Below, one piece after another: positions 9,091 through 18,310 of a DNA stretch of 64,000 bases. A model generated the notes under the pieces. It was given only the letters and a program-made list of their open reading frames with translations. It had not been told where the DNA came from and did not search any database. Source of the stretch: Acetoanaerobium sticklandii (lineage in GTDB: Bacteria > Bacillota > Clostridia > Peptostreptococcales > Filifactoraceae); contig NC_014614.1 of the NCBI RefSeq assembly GCF_000196455.1, positions 820,501-884,500 of the forward strand, in the 5' to 3' direction. Within the stretch, counting starts at the first letter, position 1; each line of letters starts with the position of its first letter. Made by a program: the position numbers and the translations under genes.

Positions 9091-9697
9091 AATTTGGGAT
9101 TTTTGGGCAAAGCATTATCATAAGCTATGGGTACAAAAATATTCTTTAGGACCAACGAGAAATAAAGTTAAAAAGCTTATAGAAGAGCTGGATATAAAAG
9201 AAGAGGCTTCACTTTTGGATATAGGCTGTGGAGTAGGGGAGCTACTGTATGAGCTACAAGATATTAATAATATCGAAAGGCATGGCTTAGATTTTTCTGA
9301 GAAAATGATAGAGGTATCTAAGCTAAAAAATCCTAAGGTGACTCATTATAAGCTTGATGTGAGTAGTCTAGATAAAATAGAAGCTAGATTTAATATAATC
9401 ACTTGTACACATTCTCTCCCATACTATAATTCAAAACGAGATATACTAAAGCAAATCAATGAGCTTTTAAAAGAGGAAGGAAGAGCTATTTTTGCATTTG
9501 CAAGTGGAAATACCTTTCTTGATAGGCTCATACTTTTGTTTGTAAAGCTAACTACTGGGCCAGCATCTTATCCTAGCGATAAGGAATTCAAAATGCTAAT
9601 CAAAGATTATTTTGACATAGATAAAAGAGAAGCAATAAAGCTAAGACCATATATGCCAACAATTGCGGTGTATTCTCTTAGAAAGGTGGAAAAATGA
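9080..9697 (+). CDS. Class I SAM-dependent methyltransferase
   Basis: A 205-residue Rossmann-fold methyltransferase. Motif I is LLDIGCGVGELL near residue 47, an acidic ribose-binding position follows (HGLDFSEKMIEVS), and later motifs appear as NIITCTHSLPYYN and ELLKEEGRAIFAFAS. The acceptor cannot be told from sequence. GAGGAAA lies before the ATG. It overlaps the upstream radical SAM gene by 11 bp and the downstream one by 4 bp, placing it inside the biosynthetic run. With four radical SAM proteins around it, it probably adds a methyl to O, N or C of the same product. Confidence 0.85.
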   Translation: MKSKIWDFWAKHYHKLWVQKYSLGPTRNKVKKLIEELDIKEEASLLDIGCGVGELLYELQDINNIERHGLDFSEKMIEVSKLKNPKVTHYKLDVSSLDKIEARFNIITCTHSLPYYNSKRDILKQINELLKEEGRAIFAFASGNTFLDRLILLFVKLTTGPASYPSDKEFKMLIKDYFDIDKREAIKLRPYMPTIAVYSLRKVEK

Positions 9698-11055
9698 AAG
9701 CTCTACTCATTAGGCCAAAACCAGATAAAGAAACAATAGGGCTTCAGCATGTTATGATTTGCGAGCCGTTGGAGCTGGAGTACCTAGTATCCAACGTACA
9801 AGAGACTTTAGCTGATGAAGTAACTGTTAAAATATACGATTTTATTTTAGAGAAAAAACCCTTTGAACAAATATTACTAGAGGAGAAGCCAGATTTTGTA
9901 GGCTTTACAGGATATATAACCCATGTGAGAACCATAAAGCAGATGGCGAGGAAAGTAAAGCTGTATAATCCAAATACAAAAACAGCTGTAGGAGGAGTTC
10001 ATGCAGAGGTAGTAGGTGATGATTTTCTCGATGAAAGCATAGATTTTATATTTAGAAAAAATGGCATAGACTCATTTAATGCTGTGCTTGAGGGGGCAGT
10101 AAAAAATCAAGATAAAGCTATAATAGAGAAAAGAATCAAAGCTATAGAAAATCAGCCCTATAATTACTCCTACAAGCATCCTGATAGAAAGTCAGTAGAA
10201 AACTACAAAAAGGATTATTACTATATGTTTCATAATCCCTGCGCTCTTATTAAGACCTCATATGGATGCCCATATAATTGCAGTTTTTGTTTTTGCAAAG
10301 AAATAACTTCTGGAAAATATTATGCTAGGGATATAGAAGATGTGGTAGCTGAAATATCACAAATACCTGAAAAAGAAATATATATAGTAGATGATGATTT
10401 TCTTTACAATGAAGATAGGCTGAAGAAATTTATAGCCCTGCTAAAAGAAAACAACATCGAGAAAAACTACCTAGTGTATGGAAGAGCTGACTTTATAGCA
10501 AATAACAAGGAGCTGATAAGTGAGCTCAAAAAAGTAGGACTAAGAGCAGTTATAGTAGGAATAGAATCCATTAGAAAATCTGATTTAGATAACTATAACA
10601 AAAAAACTACTGTCCAAATAAACGAAACCTGCATTGAGATTCTAAGAGAGCTGGATATAGAGCTTTATGCAACCTTGATTCTTCCTATGGATTTTAATAA
10701 GCAAGATTTTAGAAATCTTACAAATTGGCTGATAGATATGAAAATCACATTCGTAAATTTACAGCCTCTTACTCCTATCCCAGGAACTGAGATATTCAAG
10801 GATTATGAAGAAAAGCTACTCGTAAAAAGAGAAAGCTATGAAATGTTTGACATGGCTCACGTGATATTAAAACCTCAGCATTTGAGTGTGAGAGAATTTT
10901 ACGGTCAAATACTTCTAAGCTACTATAAAGTCATTATGAGACCAGTAAACTCAATCAGGCTGCTCAAAAAATATGGTCTTAAAGAAAATCTAAAAATGCT
11001 AAAAGGCAGTCAAAGAGTAAGTCTACAGTATTTATCAAAGATAATAAGAGGTTAA
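9694..11055 (+). CDS. B12-binding-like radical SAM protein, second of four
   Basis: A 453-residue class B-like radical SAM protein. The N-terminal Rossmann-type domain includes GFTGYITHVRT and VGGVHAEVVGDDF, the glycine-rich loop common in B12-binding radical SAM proteins; no clear DxHxxG is present. The cluster motif GCPYNCSFC is near residue 191, followed by another Cys as in the first paralog. IYIVDDDFLYN is the usual strand after the SAM-binding helix. The C-terminal region (LSVREFYGQI, LLKKYGLKENL) matches the fourth paralog closely, suggesting gene duplication. It overlaps the methyltransferase by 4 bp and ends one base before the next gene. Confidence 0.85.
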   Translation: MKALLIRPKPDKETIGLQHVMICEPLELEYLVSNVQETLADEVTVKIYDFILEKKPFEQILLEEKPDFVGFTGYITHVRTIKQMARKVKLYNPNTKTAVGGVHAEVVGDDFLDESIDFIFRKNGIDSFNAVLEGAVKNQDKAIIEKRIKAIENQPYNYSYKHPDRKSVENYKKDYYYMFHNPCALIKTSYGCPYNCSFCFCKEITSGKYYARDIEDVVAEISQIPEKEIYIVDDDFLYNEDRLKKFIALLKENNIEKNYLVYGRADFIANNKELISELKKVGLRAVIVGIESIRKSDLDNYNKKTTVQINETCIEILRELDIELYATLILPMDFNKQDFRNLTNWLIDMKITFVNLQPLTPIPGTEIFKDYEEKLLVKRESYEMFDMAHVILKPQHLSVREFYGQILLSYYKVIMRPVNSIRLLKKYGLKENLKMLKGSQRVSLQYLSKIIRG

Positions 11056-11056
11056 T

Positions 11057-12379
11057 ATGAAAAAACTATTACTGATACAACCTAGCCCATATCAAAAAGA
11101 CAAAACAGTGGTCAAAAAATCAAGACTCTATTTTGTTGGATTGTCACTGCCACTGCTTGCAGCTCTTACACCTAAGGACTGGGAAGTGGAGCTGATATAT
11201 GAAGTCATAGAAGACATCCCTTTTGATACAGATGCTGACTTAATAGGAATCAGCACTATGGGACATGGGGTGATTAGATCTATAGATATAGCCAAGGAAT
11301 TTAGAAAAAAAGGAAAGAAAGTGATACTTGGGGGATATATGGCTAGCATAATGCCACAAGAAGCCGCTAAGTACTCGGATAGTGTGGTAGTAGGAGATGC
11401 AGAGATGATATGGGAAGAGGTACTTTCTGATTTTTGCAGTGGCAGGTTAAAAGAAATCTATGAAAAACCACTTCCAAATGGATATTTTTCTACTCCAATG
11501 CCAAGGTTTGACCTTCTAAAGGGTAAAAAAATAGGAGACTTTCTTCCAGTTCAAGCAGGAAGAGGATGTCCGAATTCTTGTAGCTTTTGCTCAGTGTCTT
11601 GCCTTTACAAGGGGAGATATATAAAAAGGCCACTAGAAGAGGTGGTAAGAGATATAAAGCAAATTAAAGATTTAGGCTTCAAAAAAATTCTTCTGCTTGA
11701 TGACAATATATTTTCTGATAGAGATTATCTTCATAAACTGCTCGATACCTTTATAGAGCTAAATGTAACCTGGATGAGTCAGTGCGAGATTACCATAGGT
11801 CACGATAATGATTTACTTCAAAAGCTTTATAAAAGTGGCTGCCAAACTCTTAGCTTTGGACTTGAGAGCATAACTAAAGAGAGCCTAGATAAAATGGACA
11901 AAAGCTGGGCAAAACCTAGTGACTATGATTACCTCATCCAAAACATAAGAAAGCATGGCATAGATGTATCAACTGAAATGGTAGTGGGAGCTGAAGGAGA
12001 TACTCTTGAGTCTATAAGAAAAACTAAAGACTTTATAGAGAAAAACAAAATTTCAGTACCTAGATTTTATATACTCACACCTTTTCCTGGAACAAGATTT
12101 TTTGAGCAGATAGAAAAAGCAGGAAGGCTAGTAAATAAAGACATCTATTCCTATGACGGAACTAGTGCAGTCTATAAGCCCCAAAATATGACACCAGATG
12201 AGCTTACAGCAGTATACTGGGAGCTTTATGAAAACCTCTTTACATTTAAATCTATAATAAAAAGAAATATATTAAGAAGAGAAATGCTTAAAACGCCATT
12301 TAAATATCTGTTTAACACCATTGTAAATCTATACTACAGAGAGCAGATAAAAAGAAGGATAACCCCAAATATATTTTAG
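11057..12379 (+). CDS. B12-binding-like radical SAM protein, third of four
   Basis: A 440-residue radical SAM protein of the B12-binding group, related to BchE- and HpnJ-like enzymes. The N-terminus has the SRLYFVGLSLPLLAALTP pattern and a GLSTMGHG-like loop (ISTMGHGVIR). The cluster motif is RGCPNSCSFC near residue 170, with SVSC adding another Cys. ILLLDDNIF follows as the conserved strand. LSFGLESITKESLDKM and VEMVVGAEGDT-type segments (seen as STEMVVGAEGD) are typical of the family. It is more distant from the other three than they are from each other. RAGAGG-type ribosome site (AGAGG) precedes the ATG. Tight spacing places it in the same operon. Confidence 0.85.
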   Translation: MKKLLLIQPSPYQKDKTVVKKSRLYFVGLSLPLLAALTPKDWEVELIYEVIEDIPFDTDADLIGISTMGHGVIRSIDIAKEFRKKGKKVILGGYMASIMPQEAAKYSDSVVVGDAEMIWEEVLSDFCSGRLKEIYEKPLPNGYFSTPMPRFDLLKGKKIGDFLPVQAGRGCPNSCSFCSVSCLYKGRYIKRPLEEVVRDIKQIKDLGFKKILLLDDNIFSDRDYLHKLLDTFIELNVTWMSQCEITIGHDNDLLQKLYKSGCQTLSFGLESITKESLDKMDKSWAKPSDYDYLIQNIRKHGIDVSTEMVVGAEGDTLESIRKTKDFIEKNKISVPRFYILTPFPGTRFFEQIEKAGRLVNKDIYSYDGTSAVYKPQNMTPDELTAVYWELYENLFTFKSIIKRNILRREMLKTPFKYLFNTIVNLYYREQIKRRITPNIF

Positions 12380-12388
12380 GAGTGCCCT

Positions 12389-13735
12389 ATGAAAATTTTA
12401 CTTGTAAGACCACCTAGAATAAAACAAGCAATAACCTTAAGTAACTTTATGTTTTCTGAGCCACTTGGTTTAGAAATGATTTATAGTGTATTTGAGCAAA
12501 ACCACACTGTAGAGATTTTTGATATGATGATTGAAAAGCTTTCTATAGAAGAAAAAATTCGAGATTTTGAGCCAGATAGAGTAGGAATTACGAGTCTTTG
12601 CATAGACGTACTAAAGGTTATTGAGCTAAGTAATAAAATAAAGGCATGTAATAGTAATATAAAAATTTTTGTAGGAGGAACTCAGGCTCTGCTTAGTCCA
12701 GAGAGTTTTTTTGAGCCTAGCATAGATTATGTATTTAACTATACTACAAAAGACAATCTAATTAAGTTTTTAAATAACGATAAAAGTATAGAAGGTGTGT
12801 ACCAAAAAGAAAATTCATTCAAAGATAGCTTCCCAAAGGGAAACAATGAATACATGCTCCCAAACAGAGCCAGTACCTTGAAATACAGAGCATACTATTC
12901 CTATTTTGGATATAGACCTGCAGCTATAATGGAGTATGGCTTAGGCTGTGAAAGCAGATGCAATTTTTGTCTCAGATGGAGGATAGAGGGTTATAAAGAA
13001 ATTCAGATTGATATGGCGATAACTATGGCTGACCTAAATGCCATCACAGAATCTACAATAATGTTCATAGACAACGATTTTTTATCAAGCAGAGAAAAGC
13101 TCTCTAGCTTTCTAGATATTATTAAGGAGGTTGATCTAAAAAAGAATTACATAATCTACGGCTCAGTAAAAGGAGTAATAGAAACCCAGGATTTACTAAA
13201 GGAATTTGTAAGACTGGGACTGAGTGCAATTCTCATAGGTTATGAAACCTTCAAGGATGAAGAGCTTATGAACTATAATAAAAAAATTACTGCTGACGAA
13301 AACTTTAAAGCCTCAAAAATACTAAAAGAACTGAATATAGATGTATGGGCTTCATTTATGGCTCACCCAGATTGGGATAAAGCTGATTTTAAAAACTTTA
13401 GAGCCTATATTAAGAAAATAAGACCTCAAATAACAACCATCAATCCACTTACGCCGTTTCCAGGACTATCTTTATATGAAGAGTATAAGGATAGACTGTT
13501 ATTTAGCGCTGTAGATTATGAAAAATGGAGCTTTGGACAGCTTATTATAAAGCCATCTAAAATAAGTGTCAGGAGATACTATTATGAGCTTATGATAACC
13601 TATCTGTATGTGAATTTATTTGTAAATGGCAATACAAAAATGCTCAAAAAATTTGGTCTTATGAATGTGCTAAGAATAGGTTTTGGAGCAGTGAAAGCTT
13701 CAAAAAATTATATTAAGCTCATGATAAATGGGTAG
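12389..13735 (+). CDS. B12-binding-like radical SAM protein, fourth of four
   Basis: A 448-residue protein closely similar in layout to the second paralog. The N-terminal Rossmann-type domain has VGITSLCIDV and VGGTQALLSPESF; here the usual GVHA loop reads GTQA. The cluster motif is LGCESRCNFC near residue 185, followed by LRWR. TIMFIDNDFLSS and LIGYETFKDEELMNYNK are family-typical. C-terminal segments (ISVRRYYYEL, MLKKFGLMNVL) match the second paralog. An AGGAG site lies before the ATG, 10 bp after the third radical SAM gene. It is the last gene of the tight run; a 64-bp gap follows. Confidence 0.85.
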   Translation: MKILLVRPPRIKQAITLSNFMFSEPLGLEMIYSVFEQNHTVEIFDMMIEKLSIEEKIRDFEPDRVGITSLCIDVLKVIELSNKIKACNSNIKIFVGGTQALLSPESFFEPSIDYVFNYTTKDNLIKFLNNDKSIEGVYQKENSFKDSFPKGNNEYMLPNRASTLKYRAYYSYFGYRPAAIMEYGLGCESRCNFCLRWRIEGYKEIQIDMAITMADLNAITESTIMFIDNDFLSSREKLSSFLDIIKEVDLKKNYIIYGSVKGVIETQDLLKEFVRLGLSAILIGYETFKDEELMNYNKKITADENFKASKILKELNIDVWASFMAHPDWDKADFKNFRAYIKKIRPQITTINPLTPFPGLSLYEEYKDRLLFSAVDYEKWSFGQLIIKPSKISVRRYYYELMITYLYVNLFVNGNTKMLKKFGLMNVLRIGFGAVKASKNYIKLMING

Positions 13736-13799
13736 TATTAAATAGAAAAAATAAATTGAGTTATTAAGTATAATCCAAAAAGAAGATAGGAGAATAACT

Positions 13800-14555
13800 G
13801 TGGATAATAATTACACTAAGCTTAATTCAGAATTTATTGATAAGTGGGCAAATGAAGGATGGGAATGGGGGCAGCCCATAGACCATGAAACTTTTGAAAA
13901 AGCAAAAAATAACGACTGGTCAGTTGTTTTAACTCCTACAAAGCCAGTACCAAAGGAATGGTTTTGTGAGATGAAAGGAGCTAAGGTGCTTGGACTTGCT
14001 TCTGGAGGAGGACAGCAGATGCCAATATTCTCTGCACTAGGGGCAGAGTGTACAGTTCTAGATTATTCTGAAAAGCAGCTACAAAGTGAAAAAGAGGTTG
14101 CGAAAAGAGAGAGATACGAAATTAATCTAGTTAAAGCTGACATGACTAAGCCATTGCCATTTGAAGATGAAGCCTTTGACCTTATATTTCATCCAGTTTC
14201 AAATTGCTACATTGAAGATGTGGTTCATGTTTGGAAGGAATGCTATAGAATTCTAAAAAAAGGAGGAATTCTTTTAGCAGGATTAGATAATGGCATTAAT
14301 TTCATTTTTGATGATGAAGAAGAAAAATTAATGAATAAATTGCCATTTAATCCACTTAAGGACAAAGAGCTATATGAAAAATCATTAAAAAATGATTGGG
14401 GTATCCAATTTTCACATACTATAGAAGAACAGATAGGTGGACAGCTGCAAGCAGGGTTTATTCTAACTGATATATTTGAAGATATAAATGGACAAGGAAG
14501 ACTTCATGATTTTAATATACCTACATTTTATGCTACAAGAGCAGTAAAAAAATAG
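13800..14555 (+). CDS. Class I SAM-dependent methyltransferase
   Basis: A 251-residue methyltransferase of the UbiE/COQ5-like type. Motif I is VLGLASGGGQQMPIF, followed by VLDYSEKQL and the catalytic-domain strand FDLIFHPVSNCYIEDV; the RILKKGGILLAG segment is the classical motif III region. It begins with GTG, preceded by AGGAG at 13786-13790. The 64-bp gap after the radical SAM run leaves it uncertain whether it belongs to that operon or to the following thioesterase and pirin genes. Similar proteins are often stand-alone in Clostridia, so the link to the biosynthetic run is only positional. Confidence 0.8.
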   Translation: MDNNYTKLNSEFIDKWANEGWEWGQPIDHETFEKAKNNDWSVVLTPTKPVPKEWFCEMKGAKVLGLASGGGQQMPIFSALGAECTVLDYSEKQLQSEKEVAKRERYEINLVKADMTKPLPFEDEAFDLIFHPVSNCYIEDVVHVWKECYRILKKGGILLAGLDNGINFIFDDEEEKLMNKLPFNPLKDKELYEKSLKNDWGIQFSHTIEEQIGGQLQAGFILTDIFEDINGQGRLHDFNIPTFYATRAVKK

Positions 14556-14602
14556 CTAATATAAATATAATTTGTCTAAAAACAATAAGATTGAGGTGAC
14601 CT

Positions 14603-15022
14603 ATGAAAAATTACTATACTACAAGATTAGTTAAATCAGAGGACTTGAATCATCATGGAACATTATTTGCAGGAAGAATGAGTGAATGGTTTGTAGAAGG
14701 GTGTTTTATCGCAGCGGCAAATCACCATGGAAATCCAGAGGAAATAGTCTGTGTAAAGCTTCATGGAATGAAATTTGGAAAACCAGCTAGAAAAGGACAA
14801 ATCATTCAGCTTACAACTCAGGTGGTACTAACTGGAAATACTAGTATGACTGTATATGGAAAAGTGACTGAAATAGATGGAACAGAAATATCTGTAGACG
14901 GGTATATTACCTTTGTGTGTGTAGATGAAAATGGCAAGAAAAAACCTCATGGCATTCCTACACCTGTTCCTCAAAATGATGAAGAAGCAAAAATAATAGA
15001 AATAGCTAAAAACTTAAGATAG
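14603..15022 (+). CDS. Acyl-CoA thioesterase, hotdog fold
   Basis: A 139-residue hotdog-fold thioesterase, cytosolic, hydrolysing acyl-CoA to free acid and CoA. The signature NHHGTLFAGRMSEWFVE near residues 16-33 fits the YciA/BFIT pattern, where the conserved Asp is replaced by Glu. The second half carries PARKGQIIQL and the long central strand. A GAGGTG site precedes the ATG. It lies 47 bp after a methyltransferase and 30 bp before the pirin gene, on the same strand. The preferred chain length cannot be told from the sequence. Confidence 0.8.
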   Translation: MKNYYTTRLVKSEDLNHHGTLFAGRMSEWFVEGCFIAAANHHGNPEEIVCVKLHGMKFGKPARKGQIIQLTTQVVLTGNTSMTVYGKVTEIDGTEISVDGYITFVCVDENGKKKPHGIPTPVPQNDEEAKIIEIAKNLR

Positions 15023-15052
15023 TATATTTTTTTTAAAATGGAGGTGGCTATT

Positions 15053-15892
15053 ATGGAAAGAAAAATAAAAAATCAAGTAACGGGATTTAGAACTAAAGAT
15101 GGAGCAGGAGTAAGTTTAGTAAGAGTGCTTGGAAACCAGACTACGGATGAATATGATCCTATATTAATGCTAGATTCATTTGACAGCATAAATCCAGAAG
15201 ATTACATAGCAGGATTTCCACTACATCCGCACAGAGGAATAGAGACTATAAGTTATGTATATAAAGGTCAAATGACACATAAGGACAGCCTTGGAAATGA
15301 AGATACAATAAAGGATGGAGAAGTTCAGTGGATGACTGCTGGCTCTGGAATAATGCATGAGGAAAAATTGCCAGCATCAGAGAGAATGCTAGGAGTTCAG
15401 CTATGGCTCAATCTTCCTGCAAAAGACAAAATGGTTCCTCCAGCATATAAAAGCATTAAAAATTCTGAGATTCAGGAAATAGCTATAGATAATGGAAAAC
15501 TTAGGCTCTTGGCGGGAGATTATAATGGAGCGACAGGATATAAGAGTAAATATTTGCCACTAGATTATTATGATATCCATCTAAATCCAAATTCAAGTAT
15601 AGTGCTAGATACCGATAGTAATCATTCAATAATGATGTTTACTTTACTTGGAGATGCTTATATTTCTGGAGAATTAGTAAAAGAAAAAACAGCTGTAAAG
15701 CTAAGCCAAGGGAATTCAGTTGAAATAAAATCAACTGATACAAAAGCCCAGGTTTTGTTTGTAAGCTCAACTAGACTAGATGAACCGATTGCTTGGGGTG
15801 GTCCAATAGTAATGAACACAAAAGAAGAATTAAACAAAGCTTTTCAAGATTTAAAAGATGGTACATTTTTAAAAACTGGCATACAATATTAA
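15053..15892 (+). CDS. Pirin family protein
   Basis: Bicupin protein of the pirin family, an iron-binding group with quercetinase activity in some bacterial members. The metal site is visible as PLHPHRGIET (two His) and GIMHEE (His and Glu), the four ligands of the N-terminal cupin, with the usual VQWMTAGSG stretch before the last pair. The length of 279 residues is normal. The ATG at 15053 is favoured because GGAGG lies at 15040-15044; the ATG at 15038 overlaps that site. A terminator follows. The cellular role in Clostridia is unknown. Confidence 0.9.
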   Translation: MERKIKNQVTGFRTKDGAGVSLVRVLGNQTTDEYDPILMLDSFDSINPEDYIAGFPLHPHRGIETISYVYKGQMTHKDSLGNEDTIKDGEVQWMTAGSGIMHEEKLPASERMLGVQLWLNLPAKDKMVPPAYKSIKNSEIQEIAIDNGKLRLLAGDYNGATGYKSKYLPLDYYDIHLNPNSSIVLDTDSNHSIMMFTLLGDAYISGELVKEKTAVKLSQGNSVEIKSTDTKAQVLFVSSTRLDEPIAWGGPIVMNTKEELNKAFQDLKDGTFLKTGIQY

Positions 15893-15926
15893 TCTTTAAG
15901 TTAAGAAATAATAATTTCTGTTAGTT

Positions 15927-15964
15927 AAACCTCTTTATGATTTGAAATCATGTAGGGGTTTTTA
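15927..15964 (+). terminator. Intrinsic terminator after the pirin gene
   Basis: An AAACCTC arm with an inner ATGATTT/AAATCAT stem and a GGGGTTTTT arm, ending in a T run, 35 bp after the pirin stop codon. Confidence 0.75.
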
Positions 15965-16037
15965 ATTTGAAATGAAATATTGAGGGTATAAATGAAGCAT
16001 TAGCATATGTTAAATGATTTAATCAAGGAGGGTTAAA

Positions 16038-16391
16038 ATGAAATTAGGGAAGTTTATTGCTTGGCTAGGCTTAATTTTTATGACACTTGGACTTATATAT
16101 GCCTTTATGAATGGAGATTTTTTTGAAGATGGCGGAAAGCTTTTAAGAAATCCATGGGGAATTATGTCAATGATTGATTTATATGTGGGCTTTACTCTGT
16201 TTTCTATGTGGATATTTTTTAGAGAAAAAAATTTACCATTAAAAATTATTTGGATTATAGCCATGATGATTTTAGGTTTCTTTACAGGTGCACTTTATAT
16301 AATTTACGCATTTTATTCTTCAAAAGACGATTGGCTAAAATTTTTCTTAGGACATAAAAAGGAATCCATACTAAAAAATACTAAGGAATGA
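16038..16391 (+). CDS. Small membrane protein, DUF1475-like
   Basis: A 117-residue protein with three hydrophobic segments (about residues 5-25, 45-65 and 70-95). The NPWGIMSMIDLYVGF stretch and the WIFFREK that follows fit the DUF1475 family, whose function is unknown. AAGGAGGG precedes the ATG. Its stop codon overlaps or abuts the next reading frame, so the two genes are likely co-transcribed. Confidence 0.55.
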   Translation: MKLGKFIAWLGLIFMTLGLIYAFMNGDFFEDGGKLLRNPWGIMSMIDLYVGFTLFSMWIFFREKNLPLKIIWIIAMMILGFFTGALYIIYAFYSSKDDWLKFFLGHKKESILKNTKE

Positions 16392-16405
16392 TAGGTAGGT
16401 GGAAA

Positions 16406-16842
16406 ATGCTAAATGATTTGCTTGATGAAATAAAAAGACTATTTAAAGCAAATACAATCGATGCTATATTGCCTCCATTTGTCTATGTAGTGGCAAATAG
16501 AATTGTAGAATTGCCATATGCTGTCACAGCTTCAATTTTTTCAGCAATTATACTTGGCTTTATAAGAGTTCGATTAAAAGGCAGTTTAAAATATTTAGGT
16601 TTTGGAATTTTAGGAGTTGTATTTGCTTACGAGGGGCATTACAAGCAACTTTATTATTCAATCAGAATATTGAAGCTTTATTTATAATTAACACATTACT
16701 TGGCGCTCCTGTTACACTTATAATATTATCTATTAGCTATATATATGGAATATGGCGCTTAAGAAAACTAGGTGGACCCAGCGTAGATGAGTTTGTTAAC
16801 AATGAGCCAAAACCATGGAAAGGGCAAACAAAGGGTTTTTAA
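16406..16842 (+). pseudogene. Frameshifted small membrane protein
   Basis: The open frame starts at ATG 16406 (a GGTGG site precedes it) and stops at 16687 after an abrupt change from hydrophobic to random sequence. From about 16635 the next frame continues a plausible membrane protein (ALQATLLFNQ, then LIILSISYIYGIWRL) to TAA at 16840-16842. One extra G in the run at 16633-16636 would join both parts into about 145 residues with several membrane segments and a polar tail. The family is unclear; septation-protein-like DUF3159 is a weak guess. Either a real 1-bp deletion or a sequence error in the G run would explain this. Confidence 0.65.
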
Positions 16843-16916
16843 AAGCTACTTTTTATAATCTTATTATTGAGCTTAACTTAAGAAAAATTATAAATGTCTA
16901 AATTTCGAGGGTGAAA

Positions 16917-18206
16917 ATGAAAAAGATAATTAATAAAATAAAAACCAGTATTTGGCTATACCCAACTATATACAGTATAGGAGCGTTTATTCTTTCAGTA
17001 GGAATAAAAATTTTAGAAACAACTTATAGTGATGAGATGTCCTTATATTTGAGTACTGTATTTTATACTAAATCAGAATTAGCTCAAACTGTTTTAGGAA
17101 TAGTAGCCAGCGCTTTTATTACTATTGCTACATTTACTTTTTCGACTACAATGGTAGTCCTTACAATGTATTCATCTCAGTTTACACCACGTGTAGTAGA
17201 AAATTTTTTAAATAACAAAGTAACAATGAAATCTTTTGGAGTTTTTTTAAGCGGTTTTATTTTTGCTATTAGTTCTTTATTATTTACAAAGACAAGTCAA
17301 AATGAAAATTTAGTTATATCAGCAAGCATAGGAGTTATTTATGTTATTGTAGGTCTTGTGTATTTTTTGATTTTTATACATAATGTTGCGACCTATGTTC
17401 AAGCCAGCCATTTAATACAAAGGCTTCAAGATGAAGCTAGGAAAAAAATTAAGGAATATAATGATTTTGAAGATAAAGCAAGCATTTTATCAAAAGAAGA
17501 AATGATAGAAATGGTAAAATACAAATATTTTTTTGATGTTTATGCTCATTCTGATGGTTATATCCAAGAAATAAATTATCAAAAGCTACAAAAAATTGCC
17601 CAAAATCATAACTGCATTATTTGTTTCAAAAAAGTTGTGGGTCAATTTATTTCTTTAGAAACTAAAATTTTGACAATATATTATGAAGAAAAAAATATTT
17701 TAGATGAAATAGATATAGAAGAAATTAATAAATTAATATTAATAGGCAACAAAAAAACTCAAACTCAAGATTTTAGTTTCACAATTCAAAAGATTGTTGA
17801 AATTGCTGTAAAAGCTCTTTCTCCAGGAATAAATGATCCTAATACTGCTATACATTGTTTGAATATTATAGGAATTTTATTAAGGGATTTATCACATATT
17901 GAAAAAGGATATATTTTACTAAAAAAAGATGATGAGTTGGGGCATATTATATATGAGGCATATGATTTTGAAGTATTGCTAGATGATGCATTTAGTCAAA
18001 TTATCTTTTATGGTCAAGCAGATGTGTCGGTTATAGTAGTGGCACTTAAGTCATTAAGAATAATAAAAACTAAGGCTTCAAAATATAATAGAGAAATAAT
18101 AGATAATTACGCAAAATATTTAATAGAAAAGCAATTAAAACTATCAGATGATAAATTACATCACACTAAAATAAAAAATGAATATATAGACTTGATAAAT
18201 CTATAA
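16917..18206 (+). CDS. DUF2254 membrane protein
   Basis: A 429-residue protein with four hydrophobic segments in the first 165 residues (near 15-35, 60-85, 105-125 and 130-155), then a soluble domain. The stretch from GIVASAFITIATFTFSTTMV to QFTPRVVENFL is characteristic of DUF2254. The later PGINDPNTAIHCLNIIG is also conserved in the family. Function is not established. The ATG at 16917 is preferred over the GTG at 16911, since the CGAGGG site at 16906-16911 sits at proper distance only for the former. Confidence 0.8.
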   Translation: MKKIINKIKTSIWLYPTIYSIGAFILSVGIKILETTYSDEMSLYLSTVFYTKSELAQTVLGIVASAFITIATFTFSTTMVVLTMYSSQFTPRVVENFLNNKVTMKSFGVFLSGFIFAISSLLFTKTSQNENLVISASIGVIYVIVGLVYFLIFIHNVATYVQASHLIQRLQDEARKKIKEYNDFEDKASILSKEEMIEMVKYKYFFDVYAHSDGYIQEINYQKLQKIAQNHNCIICFKKVVGQFISLETKILTIYYEEKNILDEIDIEEINKLILIGNKKTQTQDFSFTIQKIVEIAVKALSPGINDPNTAIHCLNIIGILLRDLSHIEKGYILLKKDDELGHIIYEAYDFEVLLDDAFSQIIFYGQADVSVIVVALKSLRIIKTKASKYNREIIDNYAKYLIEKQLKLSDDKLHHTKIKNEYIDLINL

Positions 18207-18233
18207 AATTATATTCAATTAGAATTTTTATTA

Positions 18234-18286
18234 TTGACATATGTCATAAAAAGAGTATAATTAAAATTATAAATGACATATGTCAT
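18234..18286 (+). promoter_or_regulatory. Promoter with two identical palindromic operators
   Basis: A -35 TTGACA (18234-18239) and a -10 TATAAT (18256-18261) are separated by 16 bp. The perfect palindrome TGACATATGTCA occurs twice: at 18235-18246, overlapping the -35 box, and at 18274-18285, just downstream of the expected start site. The centres are 39 bp apart. This arrangement is typical of a repressor-controlled promoter. The regulator is not known; the DUF134 protein two genes on is a candidate. Confidence 0.8.
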
Positions 18287-18310
18287 TAATTAATGAAGGA
18301 GATGAATATA

